From NCBI GenBank assembly GCA_963383645.1, contig OY726563.1:31353575-31417574 (forward strand): a stretch of 64,000 nucleotides of DNA, in the 5' to 3' direction. Below the pieces are notes generated by a model. That model did no database searches and was not told where the DNA came from. It saw nothing but the letters and a program-made list of their open reading frames with translations. The DNA is from Muscardinus avellanarius. Its lineage: Eukaryota; Chordata; Mammalia; Rodentia; Gliridae. Made by a program: the position numbers and the translations under genes. Shown piece by piece: positions 11,809-22,881 of the stretch. Numbering within the stretch: position 1 is the first letter of the stretch; each line of letters opens with the position of its first letter.

Positions 11809-11868
11809 CTTTATATCTACTGTAGGAATACCCGACTTCATCGTCTTCTAGCGGTGAGTCTCCCGATC
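11809..11868 (-). CDS. SRPX: SRPX exon 2 (acidic linker)
   Basis: A 60-nt micro-exon encoding residues 27-46, SGDSPLEDDEVGYSYSRYK after the split glycine. It joins the signal peptide to the first sushi domain and is rich in acidic residues. The acceptor is preceded by a T-rich tract (TTTTTTTATTGTAG) and the donor is AAAG|GTGAAT. Its phase is 1-1 and its length is divisible by 3, so skipping it keeps the frame and removes only the linker. It lies 44.6 kb downstream of exon 1 in the transcript and 4.0 kb upstream of exon 3. The match to the known SRPX linker sequence is clear. The 'EDDEVGYS' run fixes the identification. Confidence 0.93.
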
Positions 11869-12503
11869 CTACAATAAAAAAAGAACAGAAACTGCAGCAA
11901 GAAAAGCCACATAGTATAGACGCATATTTCCAAGCGTCACTTTGGCATAGTCCATGCAAGAGGCGCTATTAGAACGCAGAGCCAAGAGCAAAAGCTTCTG
12001 CTGCCATTCATGAAAGGATAGGGGACCTCTCAGAGTGAACCTGGCTGGACTGAGATTGTCAAAGCCAATCAAAATGAGCCTCAAACCATTTTAGAAGCAT
12101 TATATGCCAACTGAAATTCTGGAATAGGGAAAGAGTCAACTTCACTCTGAGAAGATGCCAATATATATGAATGTCATGCCAGGGGAGACGCAGTAAAATG
12201 TGTGTGACTCAGACACAACCCACAATTTCTCCAACAAACAAAGCAAACCCAGTAGAACCGAGTTTTTGCGGTACTTGGAAATGGATACATCTCATGAAAT
12301 GAATTTTGATGGAGGATAAGTAGGTAAATTAAGATGTCTTAATGACAAAAAATGCAAAGCTGCTTTGTAATATTTGTAGGAAGTTAAGACTTAATAGTCT
12401 GGGTGTTTATTCAGAACAGCACACTAAACCAAGTTTCTTAATGGGTTTTTCTACACCCCCCCAAAAAAAAACACTTTAAAGAGAACATCTGTATATTAGT
12501 TTG

Positions 12504-12765
12504 AAATTAATTCATTTGAAAATTGAATCTGAATCATTTTTAGAATATTAAGTATTGAATTCCAGTGAGTGGTGGACCCTTAATTCTTGAAGTGGTAGCA
12601 GGTTCCAAACTTCAAAAGTCTAGAGGAAAGTTCTCTACATTTAAGAATGTTGTTTTGAAGTTTGGAATCTGCTACCACTTCAAGAATTAAGGGTCCATTA
12701 CTCACTGAAATTCAATACTTAATATTCTAAAATGATTTAGGTTCAATTTTCAAATGAATTAATTT
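12504..12765. repeat. Large near-perfect palindrome (inverted repeat)
   Basis: Two arms of about 114 and 113 bp (12504-12617 and 12653-12765) face each other around a 35-bp spacer. Aligned by eye, the arms differ by six transitions and a one-base indel, about 94 percent identity. Each outer end carries TTAATTCATTTG. The position is SRPX intron 1, about 640-900 bp upstream of exon 2 in transcript direction. I do not recognise the sequence as a named MITE. A transposon with very long terminal inverted repeats or a local inverted duplication are both possible. Confidence 0.9.
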
Positions 12766-13245
12766 TAGAGTGACCACTGATGCTTAAGTTAGCACCATAT
12801 TGGCCACACATGTACCTATGGGTACAAGCAACCATAACTGACAAAGACATTCTCTACTTTGAGGTTACCCAAATACCCATGAAAAATAAGCAAATAAATA
12901 CTTGTCTTTGTTCCCCTGGTGTTCTGGATAAGGGATATACTGTGGAGATAGAAACTGAGGAGGTGATGAGGGCTAGATTACATTCCTTTGGAAAAAACTC
13001 CCTAGCTAGAGAAGCTCTGTTCTGTGTTCTGATTTGTTGTTTATTTCCTCACCTAGTCTCTGGCCAGCTGGGCATGCAGAAAATAACAAACTGTTCATTG
13101 TACCATGTAAAAAAGTGATCATGGAAACCAGGAAAGCAACCTAGAAATCTTAATCAAAAACCTTTGCCCCTTGATCACTGTTTCCACTGCTGGGAATCTA
13201 TCTCAAGGAAACATAATTGCATGTGAATCTTCAGTCAGCCAAATT

Positions 13246-13248
<3 letters not shown>

Positions 13249-13293
<45 letters not shown>
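13249..13293. repeat. (CA)n microsatellite
   Basis: About 22 CA units, directly followed by a 5'-truncated B1-dID fragment at 13300-13384. Confidence 0.97.
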
Positions 13294-13294
<1 letters not shown>

Positions 13295-13299
13295 AGATG

Positions 13300-13384
13300 A
13301 TTGCAGTCCCTGGACAGCCTCAGCTACTTAGAGAGGACCTCTGCAACTTAGTGAGACCCTGTTTCAAAATAAAGAATAAAACTT
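13300..13384 (+). mobile_element. B1-dID SINE internal fragment
   Basis: Holds the B1 second part only ('ggacagcctcagctactta', 'gaggacctctgcaactta', 'gtgagaccctgtttcaaaat'). The ID half is missing and the 5' end is replaced by (CA)n. Confidence 0.75.
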
Positions 13385-13534
13385 AGGTGTGACAGAACTA
13401 GGTAGTCAACTGTACCAGAAAAGGTAGGGAGGAATGATAGGCCGAGGCTGTCAGATATTTATGTAAAGCAATTAAGAAGTGAGTGTATGGTTTTGGAAGG
13501 TACTATATGGTTTTGGATCTGGGATTTCTACGCA

Positions 13535-13680
13535 TTATCATTTAATCTATGCAGTAACCCTAACAGGTTAATGTTATTGTCTTGGATTTAATAGTAAGGA
13601 ATCCAAGTCTAAAACTTCTCAGGTTACTCATTCAAGGTTACATAGCTAGTAAGTAGTAAATCAGGAATTCAAATTCAATC
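13535..13680 (-). repeat. MIR-like SINE, antisense
   Basis: Reads 'catttaatctatgcagtaac', then 'caaggttacatagctagtaa' and 'gtagtaaatcaggaattcaa', the reverse complement of the MIR 'gggttcgaatcccagctctg...ctagctgtgtgacctt' block. Confidence 0.7.
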
Positions 13681-14249
13681 TATCATCTTCTTTCTTTTAG
13701 AAATTACTGCCTTTTCACACAAATGAGATTACAGGCTTTGGGATTATCAACTGGAAAAGAGCAAATGGCCTCTTTAGTAGTGCATAGCAATAATGCCAAA
13801 GAATAGTGGGCCTGACAAAAGCAAATAAAAAAATCTGTGCATGGCAGAAACTGCCTATTGTGTCTAGAAGATACTCTCTTCTTTCTTCTCAGTACAAGAT
13901 TTTAGATTGTGTTAAGTGGTACCCTGGCCCCCAGGAAAGAACCATATGACTCTGTCAAAAATAAATTCCCCTTTGCCAATAAGTAATCCAAGAAAAGGCA
14001 TTTAAAAAAAATAACGAGCAAATAAAAATACGTCAGCTTTGGGGAGAGGTGTCTTACCAGAAGGACTTTCTGACAAAAGAGAAACTGAACAAGGAGAAGA
14101 AGCATCCCTTTTTCTTTCTTCCTCCTTAGGAGGCTACTGTGTAAGGATGAATACGTGAGGCTCCAGCATCCATTTTGCAACCACGAGGTAAAATGTCCCA
14201 GAACTAAAGATTTTTAGCTGATGATGATAGAATAAATGGGTAAAAATAA

Positions 14250-14395
14250 CCTGTGGTCTTTGATGATCTCATTTGCTACTAAATCAATCTTAGATTTCTT
14301 ACCTCAATACTTCTTGTTAGGCCAACAATAAATGTCTTTTCAGTTTAAGCCACTGTGAATAATATTGTTACTTGCAACTGAATGCATCCAAAATG
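14250..14395 (+). mobile_element. MLT1-like LTR end fragment
   Basis: Contains 'caataaatgtcttttcagtt' followed by 'taagccactgtgaat' and 'ttgttacttgcaactgaat', in the order of the polyadenylation-signal end of MLT1-type LTRs. Short and diverged, so tentative. Confidence 0.35.
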
Positions 14396-15487
14396 ATATA
14401 TAAATGAATGGAAACTTTCCTGCCTATTATTAATGGGAGATAAAAGAGGTAGAAAGAAAATATATATTAGCTACTACCTTTCCCCCAAAATAAAAACAAC
14501 TTCCAGTTTATGTTCAACCTGAATGTGCATATCAAATTCTATTAAAAAAAAGTGATCACCAGTCTACAAAATAGATACCCTGAAGCGCACAGATCAAAGA
14601 GAGACTCACTATGTTCAGTATATGTTCAGTAGATTGTACTTACTAAAGCAGCAAAGAAAATACATATAAATTTTAGAAAGACTTTTCACAATTAAAATTT
14701 AAAAGAAGAGAAAAATAGGTAGTGGGGAGGGAGGAAGAGGTTTCCTACTAAGTTCTATTTATAAAAGGCCATTTCTTTATAATTTTGTTAATTGAAGTTT
14801 TACTATGACATAAACATTAATCAGTCTGCATATGGTTCAGATTACCACTCTTTAGAGAGAATACTTCAGTGCTTCCTCTGCACAAATACAAATTCTGTAT
14901 TGGCTCAGAAATCAGAAACTCAAATTCAGGAAGGATTCTTACCCTAAACCATACCTGGAGCCAATTCCCTTTATAACTCTGTTCTTGTAGAAACTTCTTC
15001 TAATTCAACAAGTTTTTTTTAATCACTCTTATTTTCCCAAAGTTCAAAAAAGTGTCTTGGTGGGCCATTGCATCTCACCTTTTTATTCTGAACATTCAGG
15101 TAGATCACTGAGGCTCTGAAGTAATTCTTAAGTAATTTATTTCTATTTATTTGTATTGGAACTACATCAGGAATCTAGATTTTAAAAGGCTAATGGAGTG
15201 TCCCATTCCTCATTCCATAAGTTTTTTCACTATCAGGTAAATGAGGGGAAGAGATTTGAAAATAATGGAGAATTTAGTCAATTTGCAAAAACCATATATT
15301 TGTTTAATTGTGATATATAATCCAAATAGGCAGATTTACTGACTCTGTGTTATATTTTTAGCTAAAGGGGTTAGGTTTGATTTGTAGTTATTTTGAGGAT
15401 AATTCTTCATTGTTAATATTTTTGGGAAGTTTTGTTTTCCCCTCATAATTATTCTAAATATACTTTTACTATTATTAAAAATCAACG

Positions 15488-15702
15488 TTTTTTTTTTTTT
15501 CTTATTTGGTGGTACTGGGAGTGGAACCCAGGGGCTTTTCTACCTCCAGGCTATACTCTCACCTTATATTTTATTTGGAAACAGGGTCTCACTAAGTTGC
15601 TGAGAGCCTCACTAAGTAGCTGAGGCTGGCTTCGAACTGTGTGATCCTCCTGTCTCAGCCTCCCAAGCACAGGGATTACAAGCATGTGCCACCACGCCCG
15701 GC
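15488..15702 (-). mobile_element. B1-dID SINE, full length, antisense
   Basis: Starts with the T-run of the tail, then 'ggtggtactgggagtggaac' (ID half), 'ggaaacagggtctcactaag' (linker), and the B1 half ending 'gtgccaccacgcccggc'. The long, full B1 middle is present. Confidence 0.92.
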
Positions 15703-15832
15703 CAACGTGTTTAATAATAAACTCAATCATCAATTTTATGCTGAAGATCAATGGGAAAGTAAAATTTTCTTTGCATCAGGGACTTTATCTCTTTTCCCCC
15801 TTTTTCTCTCCCCCTACCCTCTACTTTGGCAG

Positions 15833-15877
15833 TCCTGCAATTTGAACCCAGGGGAACTCTACCACTGAGCTATACAG
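15833..15877 (-). mobile_element. ID-half fragment, antisense
   Basis: The 'tgcaatttgaacccagggga' and 'actctaccactgagctatac' segments are the T-loop to A-box part of an ID-type element read backwards. The rest is missing. Confidence 0.6.
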
Positions 15878-16018
15878 AGAGACCTTGAGTCAGCTAAGCC
15901 ATGTCCAGATCCTGACTTATAAGAATTCCAAAATAATAAATGGTGTTTATTTTAGATGCAAGTTGAGGAGGGAGTAGTGACTTAAAGTTAGATTTTAATA
16001 TATTTCTCAGCCTTGATT

Positions 16019-16022
<4 letters not shown>

Positions 16023-16061
<39 letters not shown>

Positions 16062-16236
16062 TTTTGGTGGTACTGGGGAGAATGGAACCCTTCTCCGGGC
16101 TATACTCCCAGACCTATTTTATATTTTTATTTGGAAACACGGTCTCTTAAGCCAGGGAGGCTGGATTCGAACCTGCGCCATCCTCCTGTCTCCGCCTCCC
16201 AAGCACTGGATTACAAGCGTGCGCCACCACGCCTGG
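16023..16236 (-). mobile_element. Short-type B1-dID SINE, antisense, with TSD
   Basis: Flanked by a perfect 17-bp target duplication CTCAGCCTTGATTTTAT (16006-16022 and 16237-16253). The tail is (TTTA)n on this strand. The B1 half lacks the 'gttgctgagagcctcactaa' block and reads 'ggtctcttaagccagggagg' instead, marking the short subtype also seen at 35821, 39661 and 40000. Confidence 0.95.
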
Positions 16237-16678
16237 CTCAGCCTTGATTTTATAGCCTTCTTTTAGGTGACTGCAGTAGAAACTGCTTTATACCTCACTC
16301 AGGTCCCTCCTTTACCAGATTAATGTGTCCATATTCCAGTTGCCAGGGGCCTTTGAATACTAATGTTTCACCAGCTTCCCTGATCTTCAGAGAATTGTCT
16401 TCAGCTAATAGGAGCCATTTTACCCCCCCACACCTTTCCCAGAGGCATATGTGGTTCATATGGAGGGACATGAATAGACTCCTTTCTTCCAAGGGTAGAG
16501 TGGGAGTAGAGCCTTACGATGTTTATTAGCGGTACCTGAGTACTACTAATGCTACATATAACATCACTTGAGACTCTGTCTTTGCTTGACTTTCTTGTTT
16601 CCCCCTTCCTCATGTGCAGGTTTTCCTGAGCATTCCTTCAAAAAACTTGGGCTCTGCTTCTAGGCAACCATATTAAGA

Positions 16679-16917
16679 TGTTTTTTGTTGTTTTTTGTTT
16701 TGTTTTGTTTTGGTGGTACTGGGATGGAACCCAGAGGCTTTCTACCTCTGGGCTATACTCCCAGACCTATTTTATATTTTATTTGGAAACATGGTCTCAC
16801 TAAGTTGCTGAGAGCCTCACTCAACTCAGTAGCTGAGGCTGGTTTCAAACCTGTGAGATCCTTTTCTCTCAGCCTCCCAAGCGCGGGGATTATAAGTGTG
16901 CGCCACCATACCCGACT
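16679..16917 (-). mobile_element. B1-dID SINE, antisense, with TSD
   Basis: Full-length long-type copy with a (TTTTG)n tail region, flanked by a perfect 10-bp duplication CATATTAAGA (16669-16678 and 16918-16927). It contains a small extra insertion in 'cactcaactcagtagctgag'. Confidence 0.94.
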
Positions 16918-17015
16918 CATATTAAGAATTTAAATCTCCTAAAATCTCAGATACTTCAACTGGCCATGCCCCATGAGGTTGCCATAAATTAAACTGCATA
17001 ATGCATATTTTTTTC

Positions 17016-17021
<6 letters not shown>

Positions 17022-17064
<43 letters not shown>
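17022..17064. repeat. (GT)n microsatellite
   Basis: About 21 GT units. Confidence 0.97.
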
Positions 17065-17067
<3 letters not shown>

Positions 17068-17308
17068 GCTCATAATTACATTTTTTATTTAATTCAGTCA
17101 GTATATTTTTAAGGCCTCTAATACCTTGAGGTGTTGTGCATAAAAATGAGTTTTGGGTCACAGTCACCCAGCATCTGAACTTAGCTTAACTTTAAAGGAT
17201 GTCTTGATAAGGGCTTACATGTTTTAGCCTTTATGCGTTGAATAAACCTCATGACATTGTGGAAAGACAAAAAAATATGGCAAACATGCAGCTGGTATGA
17301 CTTCTATT

Positions 17309-17513
17309 TTGTTTTTGGTGGTACTGGGAATTGAACCCAATCCCCAGTACCACCCCCTCCCAGCCCTATTTTTTATTTTTTAATTTGAGACAGGGTCTTC
17401 ACTAAGTTGCTGAGAATCTCACTATGATGCTGAAGCTGTCCTTGAACCTGCAATTCTTCTGACTTTGCCTGCAAAATATTGGGATTGCAGGTATGTGCCA
17501 CCATGTCCAGCTT
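17309..17513 (-). mobile_element. B1-dID SINE, antisense, old
   Basis: Recognisable from 'ggtggtactgggaattgaac', 'gacagggtcttcactaagtt' and 'gtatgtgccaccatgtccag'. The ID half is rearranged, with 'ccccagtaccacc' repeated. Confidence 0.85.
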
Positions 17514-17550
17514 ACATGACATGTTTTTAAAAAATATTTAAAGAAAGAGT

Positions 17551-17750
17551 TAATTGGGTGTGGTGGCACATGCCTGTAAACCCAGTACTTGGAATGCTGA
17601 GACAAGACTATCATGGGTTTGAGGCAATGAGTAGTTGGTAACTTAGAGAGACTCTGTTTCAAACTAAAAAATAAAAATAAAAAGAGCTCAAAATGTAGCT
17701 AAAAGGTAGAGTGCCTCGGGGGTTCAATCCTCAGCACCATATCAAAAAGT
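17551..17750 (+). mobile_element. B1-dID SINE, old
   Basis: Starts 'taattgggtgtggtggcaca', has the linker 'gagactctgtttcaaactaa' and an ID half 'aaaatgtagctaaaaggtag' ending in 'tcctcagcaccat'. Confidence 0.88.
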
Positions 17751-17754
17751 AATT

Positions 17755-18595
17755 TTAAAGTATTAAACATAGGACAAGAATTTCAACGCTACCAAAAGTA
17801 TTTTAAAAGTCAACTGCCTAAACCATCTTGTATGATTACTTAGAATATATATGTAGGTTATATATACATATATATTCAATTTAATAACCACCAGGAAAAG
17901 CTATATATTCAGTCTTCTCCAGTAAAAATAAACTATTGTCAAATTTAGTCTTGTAAGTTCAGATAATAAAATTTGTTTTAGAAAAAAATGATTTTCCAGC
18001 TCAAGGTATTATTAGAGTTTATCTAATGAGGTGGGAAAAGCCTATGGTTCCTTATATGTCTTCCTAATTTAAAACTCTTTATGAATTGGGGACATTCAGA
18101 AAATTATTTTATCGCTGAAATGCATTACTACTGAATATCTTGTATTCTTATGACTCTTTATCTTGTATTCTTATGGCTCTTGCTAATAATACACGTTGAG
18201 TATGCAAATATTTCTGGTGAACCCGAAGAAGGGCTTATCTATGTCCTTTGTGGACACAGGGTAGAAGAGTAACCCTTCACTCTTCCAAGGGTAAATCTGC
18301 AGAAGTTTTTTAACTAGAAAATCACAATATATGGGTCACAGTAGAATATATTTCTTCATGTGAATTTTAATTTTAAAAAACTAAAAAGATGGTGACTTAG
18401 AACACTTTGAAATTTATAGCTTTGTATAATTCTTCTCTGCTTCTCTCAAACAAAGGCATGTTAGGATCTGAGAAAGGCCCTAGTAGGGGGCTGCTGGTAG
18501 AAATTCTTGCCTTCCCTGATTTGTTCCTGACATAGATGCCATGAAACATCAAGTAGTTCGAGTTTTCAACTTCTCCAGTAGCATTCATTTCTAAG
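17755..18595. other. Intron 1, nothing recognised
   Basis: AT-rich unique-looking sequence. A 23-bp direct tandem duplication (18136-18158, 18159-18181, one difference) is the only structure I see. Confidence 0.5.
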
Positions 18596-18599
18596 AGCC

Positions 18600-18725
18600 T
18601 TGGAATTAAAGTTCTTGCTCCACCAATAAGTGTATGATCCTGACTGGGCAAGCTACTTTCTCATCCTGTGCCTGTTTGCTCATCTATAAAATGGGGTGGC
18701 AGTAGTGAGCAGAATGGTGCAGTGC
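18600..18725 (+). repeat. MIR-like SINE
   Basis: Contains 'ctgactgggcaagctacttt' and 'tttgctcatctataaaatgg', the conserved MIR core. Confidence 0.6.
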
Positions 18726-19057
18726 CTACTTTTAAATATATTCCTTTAGAACATTTCTATCATCCTTTAGTTAGGATAACTGCAGTCAAGCAAATCAATT
18801 ACCTCCTCCTTTTCCAACTAGCAATAAATAATTAGTGTGACCTTTCACTTTAAAATTTCCCAAGTTCTTTCATTTCCATGCTTTTTTAGGTCCTCAGTGC
18901 AGCTACACTAATTTGGCTAGAATGTAAACCTAGGAAGGTCAATGATTCTTTGCTACTTTGACTACATTCTGGGCTCAGAGAATGAAGTGAATATCAATTA
19001 TGGGGAGACAAGGATTGAACTTTTCTGACTCTAAATTTCATGCAAATTCAAAAGTAT

Positions 19058-19227
19058 GAATGGTCCTTGATTTATGATGGCTGAGACAGGAAGATTGCAG
19101 GTTCACAGCCAACATCTTCAACTTAGCTAGACACTTAGCAACCTAGCGAGACCCTATTTCAAAACAATAAAATAGGGCTGGGGGTATAGCTCAGAGGTAT
19201 AATGCTCCTGGGTTCAATATCTCGTAC

Positions 19228-19271
<44 letters not shown>

Positions 19272-19530
19272 TGATATGTATTCAGTCCAAGCCGAACTTT
19301 AAGTGTTGAATTTGAATCTTCTTCTGGGATGTCCATAAGCAGTCCAATCCTGTCTCTGAGTGCTGTAGCTTCTACTCAGCCACACAATCATGAGGGACGA
19401 TTCCCTGTATTGTGCTGTGCTGCTAAACTGGGATGGTTGGTAGGTTAGGGGGATTAAATACATTTTCAACTTAAACATGTTTCAACTCACAATGAGCTTA
19501 TTGTAAGTCAAGGAGCACCTATAATTGTCT
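19058..19530. mobile_element. Old DNA transposon with TIRs, split by a SINE
   Basis: The left end 'ggtccttgatttatgatgg' and the right end 'ttattgtaagtcaaggagcacc' are imperfect inverted repeats of each other, and 'cacacaatcatgagggacga' lies inside. A 5'-truncated B1-dID and its (CA)n tail (19079-19268) occupy the middle. I recognise the terminal motif as one common in old mammalian DNA transposons but cannot name the family safely. Confidence 0.5.
19079..19268 (+). mobile_element. B1-dID SINE, 5'-truncated, with (CA)n tail
   Basis: Begins inside the B1 half at 'ctgagacaggaagattgcag', retains 'agaccctatttcaaaacaat' and the ID half 'gggctgggggtatagctcag', and ends in about 20 CA units (19229-19268). 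Confidence 0.88.
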
Positions 19531-19919
19531 CTGTCTTCATGCTTTGCAATTCCTTTCCTGTTTTAAAAGCAATTTCAAAGCCTAGATCCTTTAGTTTGCC
19601 TTTTCTAATCATTATTTTAAATTCCATCCATATTATTTTGCTCTATTCACATTTTTGCATTAGTCCCAGTATTACATTGTTTTGGATTTTTCAGAAGCCA
19701 TTTCAAATGTGTGTAGGTTATCTTCCAGGTTAGATATCAACCTCAGGGAATGTGATGGGGATTTATTTCCTCTTATTGTGCTGGGAAAACAAAGTACCTC
19801 TCTGGACAAGGAAGGAGAAACTATAGATGAGCAAATATGATAACTTAACTGAGGGAGATGGGAAGGGAAGAGGGAAATTCCCTACTGTACATGAGGTACA
19901 TTCACAAATTTATCAGAGT

Positions 19920-20075
19920 CAATCACTAAGCCAAACATGAGACAGAGGGATGGAGGAGGGGATGGGGTGAGAATTGGGGAAGGGCTACATGAGTGATGTG
20001 TGCATGTATGCCTTACCATTTTGCACCCCATTAAGATGTATGACTACAATGCACCAATAAAAAATAGTAAAAAAG
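19920..20075 (+). mobile_element. L1-type 3' end, 5'-truncated
   Basis: Holds 'caatcactaagccaaacatg', 'gatgtgtgcatgtatgcctt' and 'gatgtatgactacaatgcac' before 'caataaaaaatag'. This is a diverged relative of the 3' ends at 29930-30070 and 60075-60230. Confidence 0.8.
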
Positions 20076-20079
20076 AAAA

Positions 20080-21480
20080 GGTACCTCTCTCTCCAAGAAG
20101 CCTTCAACAGTGTTCTTCCCCTTGAGAATTTACTCTGTTCAGACTGTTGCCCTGTATCATAACTGGACATCCCTCTCCCTCAATGAAGTCTGTACTTACA
20201 GAAACAGATACTATATTTAAGGTTCAAAAAAGCTACCCAAATAAAGATGTGATGGGTACATAGTTCTTGGAAGTCAACCAGTGGTATAATTCACAAAATT
20301 CTGGCACATCATAGTAAAACTGAGAATAACTGGATTTAAAAAAAGAGAGGTACTAAGAAAATAAAATTATCACAGAGAGTACTGAGAATGATAGGGAGAA
20401 AGCCTTTAATTGCTGACTGTAGAATAATATAGTAGATTAAATGGCAGAGAAAGAGACTGAGGAAAAGAATATTTCCAGCAAACAGCTCTGAAATAAACAA
20501 CATGAAATATCTAAGCGACAGGCTGCAGATTACTTAGCTGAAACCTAGGGTTTCTTCTTTCTGGAACATTTTCTGATTCCCCAACAGAGGTTAGAATGCC
20601 AGCACCCAAGAATAAAAACTTGGACTACACTTGAAGTCTTTCATGGAAGATTATTTTAAGCCAGCTCTGCATGTTGCAAGAGGTAGAATGCCTTCTTTCT
20701 TGAGTAGCTTCTCTCTTTTTAAGACATTCATTTTCCATTAAGCACTCTCAAATTGACAGTTACATATTAGCTGCTTTCATTTATGAACTTCACTGGGATA
20801 CTCAAGCTCTAGAGGGGTGGGACAGAAGGTGGAACTGAGCTGATGGCAACTCTGCTTTTCAAAATAATAATCTGCAGACCTGTGCAACACCTACTGAAAT
20901 AGGCTGATCCCCAGCACACAAATGGTACCACCATTTTCTAGGTGTGACTATTGCCAGGAAAAGAAGGCTCCTAATTTTGAAGAATTGCATTACTCCTCAT
21001 GTCATCCATGAGGTTCCAATATATATAAATTTGTCTTGTCCCTCAACCACAGGGATGAACATATGAACCAAGATAGAACAATCAGATCCTTCAGAGGATT
21101 TTTCTCTGGTGGAAAAATAAGGAAGATGTGAGCTCTACAGTCATCAATGAAAAAGGTTAAATCTCAGAGAGAATGCCAATCTGAGAAAACTAAATCATCA
21201 GAGAAAAGCAAAGACAAAACTGAATAAATGAGAGAGGAAATGACCCAATAGAATTTAAGTCCTTGCTTCTAATATTCCTTGGCCACAGCAGTGAACACTT
21301 TCATAAAACAATAAGCTGCCCTCCCCTTCTCCAAAACTAGCTCAAGATGTTACATACTGTCAAGAGTTCTGTCTTCAAGTTTAAATGCTAGACCAATAAT
21401 TCACATTTTAGTGAAATGAATGGCTAAAATATGGCACAGCATCTGATTTGGGATAGGAAATTCAGTCTCAGTTTATCACC
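20080..21480. other. Intron 1, nothing recognised
   Basis: No SINE, LINE or exon is recognisable by reading; open frames are short. Confidence 0.45.
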
Positions 21481-21492
21481 TTCAATTCTCAA

Positions 21493-21712
21493 TTTTTTAT
21501 TATTTATTTATTTTGCAGTAAATGGAACCCAGGGGCATTCTACTTCTGAGCTACACCCCCAGCCCTATTTTCTAATTCTTTTATTGAAACAGGGTCTCAC
21601 TGAGTTGCAAAGGGCCTCACTAAGTAGCTGATGCTGACTTTGAATCTGTGCTATCTTCCTGTCTCAGCCTCCCAAATGCTGGGATTACAAGTGTGCGCCA
21701 CCATGCCCGGCT
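21493..21712 (-). mobile_element. B1-dID SINE, antisense, with TSD
   Basis: Full length, flanked by a perfect 12-bp duplication TTCAATTCTCAA (21481-21492 and 21713-21724). The ID half reads 'aatggaacccaggggcattc'; the B1 end is 'gccaccatgcccggc'. Confidence 0.95.
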
Positions 21713-21792
21713 TTCAATTCTCAACTTTAAAACAATCCTGTAGCTCAGATTTAAACACATTAGTGAGCACTTCCTTAAATTTGGCAGAACTA

Positions 21793-22001
21793 AGCCGGGC
21801 GTGGTGGTGCACTCTTATAATCCCAGAATTTGGGAGGCTGAGACAGGAGGATCGTTCAGGTTCAAAGCCAGCCTCAGCTACTTAGTGAGTCCCTTTGCAA
21901 CTCAGTGAGACCCTGTTTCAAAATAAAGAATAAAAAAATAGGGCTGGGGGTATAACTCAGAGGTAGAATGACCCTGGGTTCCATCCACAGTACTGCAAAA
22001 A
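21793..22001 (+). mobile_element. B1-dID SINE, well preserved
   Basis: Close to the family pattern throughout: 'gccgggcgtggtggtgcact', 'cagcctcagctacttagtga', 'gggctgggggtataactcag', then an A-run. It lies only 80 bp from the oppositely oriented copy at 21493-21712, making an inverted SINE pair. Confidence 0.95.
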
Positions 22002-22527
22002 AAATGGAAAAACTAGCTTTATTTCTAATAATATGTATGAGATCAAAATTGGAAAATCAATATATACTCATAACACAGTACATAGTAAATCCCACACATT
22101 GACTTTTTACACAGCCTATTTCATGAAAATTTGTTTCAGTTATATATGTACACACACCATAAAAAATCACATTTTAAAAAATTTCATTTCTCTGAACTCA
22201 GGATAAGCTCTATAATTAGGGAAATGGCACATTTTAATTGGCATATTTAATTTTAATTTTAATTTTAATTTACTCTTTCCTTCTTAGAGATACTTAAAAT
22301 AACGGTAAAACTAACAATTAACAACTGATGATATACTATGTATTTACCAGGGTGTTCTGGAATAGAATGTAATATCTGACTGTAAGTGGCAATGAAAAGA
22401 ATTTGAAAACAAATGTATGACAATTTATGAAGGGATTCCAACTTAATAAGCCAAGTAGTCATTGCCACACATATCAGGTAAGGTTATTATCTACTCTCAT
22501 ATTTATATAATGTATTTTTCTTGTTTT

Positions 22528-22640
22528 TTTTTAAGGTGCATTGTAGTCATACATCTTAATGGGATAATAGACTTGTGGAGACATAAACACACACATCACC
22601 CCATAGCACAAAGTCCCCAAAATGGCTTCCTTCTCATTGT
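22528..22640 (-). mobile_element. L1-type 3' end, antisense
   Basis: 'aaggtgcattgtagtcatac' with 'atcttaatgggataatagac' and 'acataaacacacacatcacc' is the reverse complement of the 3' end seen at 30000-30070. Confidence 0.75.
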
Positions 22641-22881
22641 GGAAACCTCCTGATTCTTACAGAGAAACCTCACACTGGATCGCTAGGCTTTTGGCATTAT
22701 CCATATACCCCTGCCCAGCCAAAGAGAAACCCACAGGGAGGTGCAATGCTGTTCACAAACCTGCCAGGACATAAGGGCAATGATGAATGGGGAGCCAAGT
22801 GGCCTCCCACCTAGAGATGGCAGTATTCGAAAAGTATATTTGTAAATCAGTTACTTATAACATAAAATTGTCATTCCCTTG

